From Cladobotryum mycophilum (taxonomy: Eukaryota; Ascomycota; Sordariomycetes; Hypocreales; Hypocreaceae), in the NCBI GenBank assembly GCA_036429605.1, contig CM071591.1, positions 1,364,001 through 1,428,000 on the forward strand: a stretch of DNA of 64,000 bases. The letters run 5' to 3'. Every line of letters begins with the position of its first letter. The first letter of the stretch is position 1. Of the stretch, positions 11,389-22,726 are shown piece after piece. Both the position numbers and the translations under genes were made by a program. A model generated the notes under the pieces. The model searched no databases. It was given only the letters and a program-made list of their open reading frames with translations, and was not told the origin of the DNA.

Positions 11389-12633
11389 ATGGCCTTTAGC
11401 ACAGAAAACACGGGAAAGGAGGAACTGTTAAGATGGGCCAAGGACAAAGGCGTCCTCTGGAACGGCATCAGCCTGACGGAAATCCCAGGAGGAGGCATAG
11501 GGGTAGTTGCACAGAGCAAGCTGGAGGTACCTATTGCAGCCCATTCATTGTCGCCGTCGTATCTGACTCGTATTTTTCTTTTCTTTTAGGAAGAGGAGAC
11601 CATTCTTACTGTCCCCATTGATACCATTCGCAGCCTGCACACTGTGCCCAAAGACATCTCCCAACGACTGCCCCGCGACATGTCCATCCATGGACTGTTG
11701 GCTGCTGACTTGGCCCTCGACAAGTCGTCTGAGCTGGCACCATGGAAGAAGGTGCTTCCAAATCTTGAGACGTTTGAAGCGGGTACGCCTTTTATGTGGC
11801 ACAAGGAGCTTCAGCATCTTCTCCCCAAGGTTGCTGGTGATCTTGTGAACAAGCAGCAGCAGAGATTCCAGAGGGAGTGGGGCTCGATCTCGGCAGCTTT
11901 TCCTGAGCTTTCCCGGGAGCAGTTCCTTCACGCCTGGTTTGTCATTAACACGAGGACGTTCTATTACGAGACGCCGGAGATGGAGAAATATCCCGAAGAT
12001 GATAGGCTGGCTCTGCTGCCGGTGGCTGACCTCTTCAACCACGCGGATACTGGATGCAAGGTATCATTCTCGGAGGAGGGCTACGAGATTTACACGGACC
12101 GGGCGTACGAACCTGGAGAGGAAGTATACATCTCATATGGATCGCACTCGAATGACTTTCTCCTGGCCGAGTACGGATTCGTGCTGGCAGCGAATGAGTG
12201 GGACAGAGTTTGCCTCGACGAGGTCATTCTGCCAAGGCTAGACGATAACCAAAAAGCCCAATTGGAGGAGAGAAAGGTACTGGCCCATTTCGTATTAAAC
12301 GACGACCAATCAGTTTGTGACAACACGCGAATGGTGCTCTCACTGCTGTGCTCCACAGAAGCGCAATGGTGGACATACTTGGATGCTGGACACGATGACC
12401 TGTCGGATCGTCAAAGAGAGGTTGATACATTACTAACGCATCTACTCGAAGCATTCTTGGACGTGACGATTAAGACGCTGGAGAAGATTGGAAAGCTTCG
12501 GGTTGGCGGAGAGGTTCAGCGGGAGCTTGCTCGGAGAAGGTGGGAGCAGATACACGCAATGGTAGGGAAGACGATTGAACATCTACAGGTTCAACCCTAT
12601 GACACGGTAATGGAAACTGGGAATAGCTTATAA
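11389..12633 (+). CDS. SET-domain protein-lysine methyltransferase (RKM/SETD6-like), two exons
   Basis: Probable lysine methyltransferase of the Rubisco-LSMT/RKM class, which modifies ribosomal or other non-histone proteins. Exons 11389-11526 and 11590-12633 give 393 codons. The split SET domain starts with GVLWNGISLTEIPGGGIGVVA, continues through an inserted helical iSET region (PWKKVLPNLE, FAVINTRTFY-like VINTRTFYYE), and ends with the catalytic block LLPVADLFNHADTGC plus EVYISYGSHSNDFLLAEYGF. The FNHA and ISYG motifs form the SAM and Lys channel in this class. The C-terminal ~120 residues are helical and match the substrate-binding domain position. The exact substrate cannot be read from sequence. 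Confidence 0.9.
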
Positions 12634-13046
12634 TAATGTCACTTTCATCCAGAATGTATTTTCTTTCGATAAACTTTTCATGTAGCCTGGCCGTGTTGCC
12701 CTCCTGATCTTAGTATTTGGTGTTGACTTTCCCGGCCAGACACCAACACACGCATTTCCTTGCCCAGGACTGTTTGTTCAATTCCTCTATTTGATCCATT
12801 TACTCGTCGGATCAAGGCCCTCCTCAGGCCATGGTGATGCCCCGAAAGTGAAACTCACGGTCGCTTTTCCGGAGCAAACGAAATGGGTATGTAAATTGGT
12901 GACAATCTGGTTTAGCCTTTTGTAGAGAAACAATTCCATCTGTGTTTGGGTACCCAGCTTACATCCATCGCAATATAAGTAAAAGATGCAACCAATGACT
13001 GATGACATGCTGGATATTGTCTCTCCTCATTTTGCCCATCCATTTT
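12634..13046. other. convergent 3' flanks
   Basis: 413 bp between the stops of the SET gene (+) and the 2EXR gene (-). Nothing else is recognised. Confidence 0.5.
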
Positions 13047-13799
13047 TTACTCTGCTACTTGATGATCATCCACTTCTCCTGACTCACCGTCTGAGATCTT
13101 TCCGACCTTGCTAACCTCAAGTGTTTCCTTTAGCCATACAGCGCAAGAGCACTCGTCAACGGATTTGAGAGCTGTGCCGTCTCTGCCCTGTATGATGACC
13201 TCTGTAATCCTTTCCACTGAGCAGAGCTCCACGATACCGGGATCGCTCGTGAACTGGTCGAGGGGCATCTTGGAAATCTCGTTAAACTCGAATTCGAGGC
13301 GAAGCCGTTGAAGGACCCTGCACTGCTTCAGCAGCTGCACGAAGATGGCGGCGTGGAGGTGGGCGCTGTGGAGGTGCTTGTACGGATCGCTTTCTTCTTC
13401 CGGTATTTTCGTGGGCAGCAGGTATTTTTCGCTCTTCCAGTGCAGGTGCAGAAACTTGATGTTCTCGCGACCGATGCGGCCGATGCCGACGAGCAGCTGC
13501 ACGGCGTGGTTGAGCTGTTCTACGTCGAACTCTGTCTGGCGGTACGCAAAGGGTAGTGCCTCGGCGCGTACCTGTTTGTTGACGTGTAGAAGCCATATGG
13601 AGGGTCTGATAGGATAGAAGAAGCCGCTAAAGTCCCCCATGCTGCCGGGGAACTTGATTCGAAAGGCGTAGCGATCCTTTTCGGACCCGATGAACCAGTA
13701 CTTTTCGCCAATGACGAGGCTGTAGACCTTTTGGCGAATCTCAAGGGGGAGGCGGTGGAATAGTGATGGGGACATCTTTGAGGATGGCATGGGGTTCAT
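13047..13799 (-). CDS. 2EXR / F-box-like fungal protein
   Basis: Single exon of 250 aa. The N-terminus FHRLPLEIRQKVYSLVIG is the hallmark of the fungal 2EXR (DUF7730-like) fold related to F-box starts. IWLLHVNKQVRAEALPFAY is the second conserved block, typical of these proteins (N/K-Q-hydrophobic-R-E-A...Y). The rest looks like a degenerate leucine-rich scaffold (FLHLHW, LQRLRLEFEF). The function is unknown; members are abundant and variable in Pezizomycotina. The Met at 13799 precedes the motif by 12 residues; a downstream Met at 13790 is equally possible. Confidence 0.75.
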   Translation of the reverse strand: MNPMPSSKMSPSLFHRLPLEIRQKVYSLVIGEKYWFIGSEKDRYAFRIKFPGSMGDFSGFFYPIRPSIWLLHVNKQVRAEALPFAYRQTEFDVEQLNHAVQLLVGIGRIGRENIKFLHLHWKSEKYLLPTKIPEEESDPYKHLHSAHLHAAIFVQLLKQCRVLQRLRLEFEFNEISKMPLDQFTSDPGIVELCSVERITEVIIQGRDGTALKSVDECSCAVWLKETLEVSKVGKISDGESGEVDDHQVAE

Positions 13800-13815
13800 C
13801 TGTCGATCGAGGTCA

Positions 13816-14710
13816 TTAGCTCACACGTAGGGAAGCTTTGTGGAAGTATGAATAACACACGCGTGCCACTTTCAGGAGTCTGGATGCTTCGACATCATTG
13901 AGAGCAAAGTGCAATGATAGCGAAAACCCGTAGGTGAGAGTAAATGTGAATGGGAAACCTTCAGCACGGTATCGGACAACACCACGGTCCTGACCCCTTT
14001 CCATCTCCTGAATAGAACGTGTTAGATCATTTTCGCCCCCCATGGACAAACCAAACCGTATACTTGCTTTCGATTCCCCAGGTCCCGGAAGCAGTGCAGC
14101 AGTCACCCGCTCGGAATTATATAGCTTGTTTCTGTCGCTCCATTCATAGTACGAATATTCCCTTCGCTGATCGACATCCTTATACTCGGGCTTGAGGGTA
14201 GAATAAAATCGCACTTCGACGTCATCTAAGGCGGCCGTCGGGTTCGGGGGTGGAAACTCTGGGGCCTCACGCCTAAATCAGACGAATGAGTTAATACATG
14301 GTTGAAAAAAAGAGGGGGGAGAGAAGGCAAGGGAAACCATTTCCTAGAATAGTTATTTTCTTACCTCTGCTTTATCGTTCCCTGCCAGGACCACATCAGA
14401 AGCGATAGTTCGGGGCGGGTTCGTATCGCCCAGCTGCGAAGGGGAGCCTTGACTCGGGGAGTGAAAATGGATTTAGGCATGCATCCCATGTAGGCGGGTT
14501 GGCGGGAGCCCAAATAAGTCTAAACATCCCGTTTTGGTAATTGCCCAATTGTTGGGTGACGGATTCAGCCGCGCCCCCGGAAGGGCGATCGACGTATCTT
14601 TGGATGTTCGGGGGGTTGGTTTGGGTTGGGTGGGGTAGGATTATCCGAACTTCAGATACTTTGACTGTAGAGGTGTAATATGATTCATCGTTTTCGGATA
14701 AATGCTGCAA
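13816..14710 (-). CDS. possible multi-exon hypothetical gene
   Basis: Two open stretches show coding-like texture. The downstream one (about 14270-13816) reads APEFPPPNPTAALDDVEVRF and onward without stops, and follows a plausible intron (donor AGGTAAGA near 14363, acceptor TTAG near 14275). The upstream one (14710-14396) ends in a stop in its own frame, so another intron or a different frame would be needed to join the pieces. No domain is recognised. It may be one gene upstream of the 2EXR gene or a decayed gene; I cannot fix the start or the total exon count. Confidence 0.3.
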
Positions 14711-15224
14711 GTCTTTGATATTGAAGACGGTACCAATACATGTCTAATCAACAGAGCTTTTACGAATTGTCAAGTATACGATTCTTGATATGGGTGGAGA
14801 GTAGGAGGAATAGGGGAGGGGGCTTAATGAGTCGCTCACGTATGATTTGTTGTCTTTATTATTCGTCAAGAACCAACTACATCCACATATCCATATATCC
14901 ATCGTCCTCACAGAAGATGCAACCGTCCGCTATGCTTGATGCGATCATTAAGTCATTCCCAACGCCGGCTAAATAGGTCAAATGCAGCAGATAAAAGAAA
15001 GCGCCAAGTATCCATGGCTAAACACTAGCTGCGGTCCTAGATCTTACATACAGTTAGTATCCATCTTGTGTGGGGGCGTGTATGATGAGCATGGGCCTAG
15101 ATACATACCGTAGCGGTCTGTTTGAACCTATTGTCATGGTACTGACGATCCGAGTACCTAGTGTTGGGCCAGCATCGGACGAAGAAAAAGTACTTGCATC
15201 CGAAAAAGGCCCACTCGAATCGGC
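14711..15224. other. intergenic, nothing recognised
   Basis: 514 bp without a supported gene. Confidence 0.5.
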
Positions 15225-15755
15225 TTATTGGTGTGCGTCGGTATCGCCCCAGGATGGACCAGGAGTTGATTGATCATAAACAAAGTCGTCTATAAAGCCT
15301 GGGCCGCCGTCATCGTCGTCGACCGGATACGGGATAGACTCCATGTAGGCGAAGCCCTTGGGGCGTTTGCGAGGGTCATTGGCGCAGACTACGCATTGCT
15401 TGAGGAGGAAGATTACATCCACCCGCATGATGCCGTAATAGGAAGCACTGATATCTTTCCAGGTTGCATCCCACCCGGAGTGATGGTTATGTATATGGAC
15501 TTGTTCCACTATATCCACGATCATGTCGTCCGTGACCACCTCCCGGTCCTTCTCCTTGCTCTTGTTGGGAGCCGCGATGAGGGTCTGTGTGCTCTCATCC
15601 CACTTGTATGACTTGCGAGCATAGTTTCGTCGACTAAACTCCTTCTGCGTCGAGGGTCGGGCGCTAGGATCGATCAGCCATTTGATTAGCTTACTTCTTT
15701 CGGTTCTGGATACGCGGCGGTTGTTGGGGTTGTCGTGGAGGTGTCGCAGGAACAA
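15225..15755 (-). CDS. integrase-type H2C2 (HHCC) zinc-finger protein, 5' end uncertain
   Basis: About 176 residues are open. The core reads HIHNHHSGWDATWKDISASY and then VIFLLKQCVVCAND: paired His, about 25-30 residues, then C-x2-C. This is the zinc-binding N-terminal domain of retroviral/LTR-retrotransposon integrases (HHCC). No reverse transcriptase or DDE catalytic core is visible on either side, and the tail is short and acidic (PVDDDDGGPG), so this is either a domesticated fragment or an element remnant. The open frame continues upstream of 15755 without a clear ATG; a possible alternative first exon starts at an ATG near 15808 (reads MAEYPAFQSG) in another frame. Whether it is expressed cannot be told. 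Confidence 0.6.
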   Translation of the reverse strand: MFLRHLHDNPNNRRVSRTERSKLIKWLIDPSARPSTQKEFSRRNYARKSYKWDESTQTLIAAPNKSKEKDREVVTDDMIVDIVEQVHIHNHHSGWDATWKDISASYYGIMRVDVIFLLKQCVVCANDPRKRPKGFAYMESIPYPVDDDDGGPGFIDDFVYDQSTPGPSWGDTDAHQ

Positions 15756-18478
15756 GTCCCTGATTCCAGGGGGAACGCTCCGGATTGAAATGCAGGATAT
15801 TCAGCCATGGCGAACCAGCCCTTCGGCAATGATCGTGATTATCCATTTCCGAACCTTGTCGATGGCCAGCGTACGCCTGACATCGAGGTAATACACTCGA
15901 CTGGAGGCGTACGCTCAGAATCGAGCCCATGCGGCCAATGAAACGTACCGCAAACAAGTATGCCCACAAACATGCAATGAATGAGACAATCGACCTATGA
16001 GTGTTAAGAGTGATGCAGTGGCACAAAGGCCAGACTGAAAACCGAAGCGTGGAACGATGGTTCCGCCTCGGATATTGCTGCCATTTGGAACAAGGCGCTC
16101 GACACACGACACAGGAGAGAGTCAGCGACTACCACTGCATCTGATGCGACTAAAATTTTGTAATATCAATGCAATAAAATATCTCTGTTCTCGATAGATT
16201 TATTTATTTATATTTATCGATGGAAATTTGTTTCCATCGGGGCCATCGTTGGCCCCTTTCGCGATGTCATCAGGGAGGGGAGAGCCACTGTCGTTTATTT
16301 CTACATATGCTCCATTTTTTTGAGCCTCAGCATCTGAAACCAGATACCCGTGCTCTCCAAACCCCATCGATCCTACTTTAACCCTTCATCGTCTTTTGTT
16401 GTGTCTCATTGTATACGTCTCTGTCTCACAAACCGGATCGCCTCTCTGCTTAGTCTTTACTTGCTGAGCGTTGTTGATGGGGAGAGTGTAACTCTGGACT
16501 ACGATAAGACTACGCATTGCTGGATTATCTGAGCTCGTATTTTGTGACGAATTCAAGGCATAAAATTGGTAGCGCTGTGTACTAGATTGAAGGGAGCTCC
16601 CGCCCAGGTCTTTCATGTAATCTGACATCTTTATATCCTTTGTGAGATGTATAAAGATGAATCTAGGAAATGCGTTCAGTATAAAGTAGGTGACATCTCC
16701 AAAGTCATATTTCAGGTTAGTTCATCATCAATGCACCTTGACAGATACCAATTTCGTTGAGGCTTCCCGGAATCTAACTCTTGTGATAGACACCCTGAAA
16801 GTAGAACTAGTTTTGGTGAAGAACCGCGCCTCTAGCTAATTAAAACATGCTTATGTTCTCAAAGTATGCACTGTTTATTGATGAAAATGTATATTGTATT
16901 TGATGTTGCATATGCCTTCTTTAGTAGACCATTTATACTGAGGTCACCCAGGCCGGTGCCTCGAAGATAACAAAAGTGTCTTTCTTGATTCGCACATGAA
17001 GCTGATACTATTGAGCTAGATATAATCTACGCTAATTACACATATTACCTTGGAGGGAACACCATTATGTAACGTTTGGTTGCGAATGTTGATCGTGATA
17101 CCGACATTCGGGCCTACCTGAAGAAAAGAATAGCTCTGTGGCGAGTCTTCAACCGGCAATGATGTCTGCCGAGCCCCGGACGTGTCGAAAGGAAGGCTAT
17201 TACTGGAATGTGCCGTGATCTTGGCTAAAGGCGCAGTGTCTTGCATCAGCTGTGCGAAATGACTACTAGCGCTTCAGAAACCTTTCTATGTCTTAGGATG
17301 GGATTCGAGTCCCTTGAGTGTGATGAGACAGCTGTTCTAGATGTTCAGATGCTTCTGACCGTTTCTGTTGGTCTCAGCACTACTCAGGAAGACAGGTGTG
17401 GCGGCATAGACCTGATCATCTCGCGCGGTATGAGTATTGGGGCTTAGACAGCGGGGGGCTTAGACAGCGGGGGGCTCATGATGAATGAAGGGTACAAATG
17501 CATTCCCTTCAGAGTGAGCCTGGTGTTGCCTTGAGAAACGGACAACGAAGCCGGCCAATATGCGAGTGGGAAGAAAGGGAGATATGATATGGGCCGAATA
17601 GTTGTTACTGAAATAGGTATATGTTATGAAAGATTATAATAGAGGATGATTCGTTTTTTATGGGACCCTCATCAGCGGACATGATGATATGGTAGAACTA
17701 CGAAAGGCTGAGTATATGTATTTAGATTAGTCTCGAAGCAAATCACTAATCATCGTGGCGGAAAAAGCACAAGACCTTGGCACAACCGCTCCAATGGAGC
17801 ATAAAGAATGGAATGCAGATTGTGAAATAGGTTTCAACGATGTAAACAAACGAGCCTTGCTGGGCTAAACGATTGAGAGGCTGAGAATGTAGTCCCAGTT
17901 ACGAGTATGTCGTGGGAATGAGGGTAGAGGTGGTAGGAGTATGGGACATGACATGGAAGGATTTCTTACCCGACGGTCTCTACGATTAACTATATTATGA
18001 TACAGGTATCCATGCCAACATCATCAACAAGGATTGGATATAAGCTTATGTTGATGTGATGCATCCAAGAATCTTACGGTGGAGCGTTATTGTCTAGGGT
18101 CATGGTCTTGGTAGGACTTTCACGAGATACCTTAAATGAACGACCCTGACCCACAGCAACAACGGTTTCCTGTTTGAACCCCTCAAGTATTAAAACTATG
18201 TCCGGTTTTTACTCATGAGGGAAGTCAAAAACAGGATTATGGGCAATTGCTGGGGTTAAAAAAATACGCGCTACAAGAGATTGGGTAGAGTAGCTACATT
18301 AATACGGTGATCATCACACAGCATCAAGGTGGAAACAACCTTGGAGGTGGAGTAGTGTAGTTGCTCGCATCTTCCTTGAGCTCGTAACTTCATATCTTGT
18401 GCTATTTACTCAGAGCTACCTATATGTACATGCCCGTCACTTCACATCTACAGCCCCTCCCGTAGTCTGGTCGTCCGT
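15756..18478. other. 2.7 kb gene-poor region
   Basis: No gene is supported. An open stretch at 17246-17016 on the - strand has no start context or domain. The DNA is moderately AT-rich with a short tandem repeat at 17443-17474. Confidence 0.5.
17443..17474. repeat. 16-bp tandem duplication
   Basis: The unit CTTAGACAGCGGGGGG occurs twice head to tail with no mismatch (17443-17458 and 17459-17474). It is in a gene-poor region and is probably a slippage product. Confidence 0.8.
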
Positions 18479-19929
18479 TTACCGGGTCAAGACCAGCAAC
18501 ACACTCTCGCCAGGTCCAAGTCTGGCTGAGATGTTTGAAGTCTGCCTACCCAAGCTCTTGTTGTTCCAGACATCGTGCACATTGTAAGCACCGGAAATGC
18601 CTAGGTCGCCCCACGAGGCAGAGACGGTCTGAACGCCGTTGCTGCCGCCTCCGAAGCCGCCCTGGCCGCCGTCGGGGCCGTAGTTGGCGAGAACCACGAC
18701 GGCCTTGCCGCTGGCGTCGGGCCCCGCGATCCACGCCTGGAGCTGCTTGGCGGCCTGGCCTCCCGTGCCGGGGTTGCGGGGCTGCATGGGGTAGTTGGCG
18801 GTGAAGTCGGCGACGGCGAGGGCGTCCTTGTTGGTGAGGAGGTTCAGCCCCACGGCGTCGAGGTTGGTGAGGTCGGATCCGACAATGAGATTGGCGCTGG
18901 CACCGATCCAGTGGGTCATGACGGTCTGGCGCTGCGCGTCGCTGATGCCGGAGATGGACTGCTTGTTGCCGACAAACAGATTGTCCAGGTCGGCGTGGAC
19001 GTTGAGGTCGTTGAAGAACTGCAGCCCCGCGACGATGAACTGGCGGTAGTTTTCGACGGCCCGCTGGACGGTCTGCCAGGCGACGAAGCTGGATGAGCCG
19101 CCGTTGTTGATGTCCTGGTCGGTGCGCATGGCATCGGCGTTGGCGTTCCAGATGTTAAAGTACTTTTGCGTGCGGTCCAGCTTCCAGGAGATGTGGAGGC
19201 GCATCTGGCGGCCGGACTGGGCGATGGCCTTGTGCCAGGCGATGACGGAGCCGCTGGCATCGGGGGGAGGTTCTGGCCATTGTCCGGAGAGCCGGGGGTG
19301 ATGAAGTCAAGCTTGACAAAGTCGACGCCCCATGAGGCGAAGAGGCTGGCGACGGAATTGTGCCATGTCTGCACCTCGGGGCGGGTGTAATCGAAGATGC
19401 ATCGAATGAGACCCTCGTCGCCGTGGCAGACGTCGCCAATCTTGGTGTTTGTACCAATGATGGTCTTATTCACATCGGCGAGAAAAGCGCCAGGCACGAC
19501 ATAGATACCGAGCTTCAAGCCCTTGCTGTGAAGATGATCCGCCAATTGGGGGATATTGAAGACGGAGGTGTCGTAGATGATTCTACCATACTCATCACCG
19601 TTCCCGCCCACTGACCAGCCCGAGTCCAAGCTGCAGTAGTTGTACCCGCCCCCAGAGAGCTTGGACGCCAGGACGTCGCACTGGGTGATGACATGGCTCT
19701 GGTCGAATCGCCAGTTGGGGGTGGTTTGGGAGTTTGCCTGGATGCCAAACGAGTTCCAGCCGCGAGCAGGGCCCTGGAAGCCGTTTGCGCTGTTCTTGTA
19801 GGAGATGACCTTGAGGGCGTTGGTGGCCTGGTCAGCTCGCTTGTCGTTGGCGGTCGCTTTGGGAGCGGCCAGGGCGGTAGTGGCGCTGAGGCCAAGGATC
19901 AGCGCCGAGAGAAGGCTGTTGGACATCAT
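18479..19929 (-). pseudogene. GH27 alpha-galactosidase, secreted, with a one-base frameshift
   Basis: Family GH27 alpha-galactosidase, which removes terminal alpha-1,6-galactose from galactomannan and raffinose-type sugars outside the cell. A signal peptide is clear (MMSNSLLSALILGLSATTAL) followed by a KR that may be a Kex2 site. GH27 motifs are present: GWNSFG, YCSLDSGW, LGIYVVPG, and DFVKLDFITPG with the nucleophile Asp. After residue ~220 the frame shifts: the N-terminal frame ends near the C-run at 19262-19267, and the remainder resumes in the next frame as DASGSVIAWHKAIAQSGRQM through MRTDQDI (acid/base region) to the normal stop at 18479. Adding one base to the six-C run would rejoin the two parts, so this is either a real -1 mutation or a homopolymer sequencing error. 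No other lesion is seen. Confidence 0.85.
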
Positions 19930-22726
19930 GATGGGTTGTTGTCAACAGACCACGGAGTGCAGACAGGGCGAGATGGAGGATGAATAGAGGCAGCCAGTTG
20001 TTTAGAAGGGATCCAGCCTGCTTAATACTTAATGATTGGGAGATGCGGGCCGATCATTCAGTCGTACTCATCATGAGCCAGAGGTGCTTTGCCAACACGA
20101 GACAAGAGCCCTGTAAGCACGGCGTCTTATAAGACTTCATTATATGGGCCCTATATAAGCCATAAGTATCCGCAACAAGGTCGCATCTCTTGTGGACAAA
20201 TCCATCTTTTTAGAGTCTGCCTATTCCGTCCGACGGTAACTCCAAACATGGTAGCTCTCACGACGGGGAATTATTCGGATGGAGCCACTTCTTCCGTAAG
20301 AGAATAACAAAACATTCTCGAATGACGGCATCTGAGCCATCTTGGCAGTCGATCACGTTCTCGAACCCCCTTAGAATGCAACTCCAAGTGCATTACGTAG
20401 GTTGTAGCATCCGGTACGAGATAAATGGGGGGCAAGACATGGGTTTTGGGGGTTTCTGTGGGGAGATCGGATCCACGTGTTTAAGAAAAACTCGGCACAT
20501 TTTGCGGAGACTGAACACCGGGATCAGCCAAACGGAAGGTAATCAAGTTCTCGTCGTCTAAGCTTGTACGAAAGGGAACAGAAGCCGGGACCGTTGCTTG
20601 TGCCGTCGGGTATCCAGAAGGATGGGGGTGGAGAAGAACAAAGGCAGGATAAATTGAGAGTGGTGGAAGATGAGGGAATCGTTTACTAAACAGCTCCCCT
20701 CCAAGGATGAGGGAAGAGAGGAGAAGAAAGCAACATGTATGTATGCCAAGCTGGGTGACGGCTAATTACTCGGCAAACTTGCAATTTATCCTCAAAAACT
20801 TCCCCAACTTTTTTACGGTAGCATTCACTTATACAGTCACGGGACTAACCGGATTCTCCTCTCGGTTAATTTTTTCTTCTGGGGAACATCCTGGAGGCTT
20901 TTGTTTCGAATTGAGGGTTCAATCAAGCTTGCGTCATCACGAGTTCGTCGTGACTCTTTTGATGTTCTTCTTCCCCCTCGGCCGCATGTCAATCACCGTC
21001 CATGAACCAAGTTGTGCGCCCTCTAATCCGAGTAAAGTGGGATGAGGGCTGTCCAGTGTGGATATTGAAAAGATGAGACATTCGGAATTATGGACCCTGG
21101 ATTTGTTTACCTGTGGGTTTCACCGCCGTCTCTTCTTCGGCCAATTCGTGTATCTCAGACCTCTGAATCTTGCCTTTGACTGAGACATCAGGGGTAAGCC
21201 ATCACGCATTTGGTTCATCGCTACCAAGAACACGGGACACTGACACTGGTGCAAAGGGTTTGGTGGGGGCGAATGCCCAATTCTGCTACGGTCCGACATG
21301 AAACACTCATTCTTGTTCATTATTCCCCCGTCTTGTCTACTATTACTCACGAGCTTGTGTTTATATCATTGAGTATTATTGATCTTGTTTATCCTTTCGC
21401 AAAAGTTCCTTTCTTCCATTGTATGGAGAAAAATACTCCATTCAGGTCTCGCGATGTTGCCAATCGCTGTTGGTAGTTGACTAACACAGTCACCAAGTAA
21501 ATTCAACAGACAAACCGGTGACCAAATTTGATAGTCGAAAAGTAGCATATGCTGACATTCTAATGAGCACCTGTTTTAGTGATATTGGTCAGTGTTCTCT
21601 CCCAGCTTTGCCGTGTCATTTGGTCCATAAAGCGAAGGAAGACGAGTACACCAACCAGTACCCCAATTACCTGGTCCAGCACCGAGTTGGATGCAGTGTT
21701 CTCAACCATCTACAGCTATCGCTTCTTCCTGCAACGACAGATTCTGTTACATGTATAACTATGGTAGAATATTTCCTTTCCTGGAATTGCTCTCGTTTGT
21801 GATTCGGCTACGTGGTGTTAACTGTGCTCACCACGAATTGCAGCATCGAGAAAGGATCAGCATCGTTCATGGCCTGGAAACGGCATGCAACCCAAGCATC
21901 ATCTTAGCGCGAACTGCTCCTTGACCGAGAAAATGAGATCAAGATCGTGTATTTGGACCAACGTCATGCCTGAATGATTTGCTGCTGCCACTTTGGAGTC
22001 CATGACAACCGCATGTGTCGCTGATGACTTCAGAGTGAGTAATCCACGAAACAAGCTAACCAGCGGACGGCAAACAATTGGACGTATGATTAAATCGAGA
22101 AATGCTGAAACGGGACTACCTGAAGACTACAAGAGGATTGGGTATCCTCAAATCGCTTTCGCACGTTGCCTCACGAAGCTGTCGGGTCCGAATCATATCT
22201 CGATTACGCCTTTCCACCGCAACAAGGAACATGGATCGTGAATAGCACAGCGCTTCCATCTTGCGGTGGGGACTTTTCTGTAGAGATCAACGGAAATGAC
22301 TGGATTAACACCGTTGAGAAAATGTAAGGTTGGACCATGATGCTGAGCAGAGTAAGCCGACCACATCGTGCCTTGTTTATAGGCATCACGGACTGAACCA
22401 CGAATGACGCGTGGGCGAAAAACAATACCGTCATGTAGAATCTATGTATTCTATTTATTGCGTCTTGCTGTAATTATGTTGTCATATCTAGCAAAAAGTT
22501 CAATGACAGAGGTCGATATAAGACGCCATCATAGATATGCAGTGCGACACAGCGGCGGGAGAGTCTCAAACGCTCAATGAGCAGATGGTTAAATGACGGT
22601 GCACTCCTCTAATTCTGTTCAATTCAATCTTCTTGGACTATTTTTTCATAAAATCCGCAGTTTCTTTGTCCCATATTACATTCTGTCACGCTGTCAAGGT
22701 TAGAAACACCAAGGCTGTACGTCACT
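19930..22726. other. 2.8 kb intergenic region
   Basis: No supported gene. It contains the promoter of the GH27 gene and, at the other end, the promoter of an SDR gene. Several short open frames (for example 20707-21045) lack any domain or coding signature. Confidence 0.5.

Noticed and set aside
13282..13617. Several open frames of 80-104 codons on both strands inside the 2EXR gene
   Set aside because: They overlap the real frame and have no domain; they come from the codon bias of the true gene.
15691..16107. 138-codon open frame on the - strand upstream of the H2C2 gene
   Set aside because: No domain, uneven composition and no start context; not joined to the H2C2 frame by a convincing intron.
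20707..21045. 112-codon + strand open frame with a hydrophobic middle
   Set aside because: No homology pattern, no splice partners and no conserved motif; treated as non-coding.
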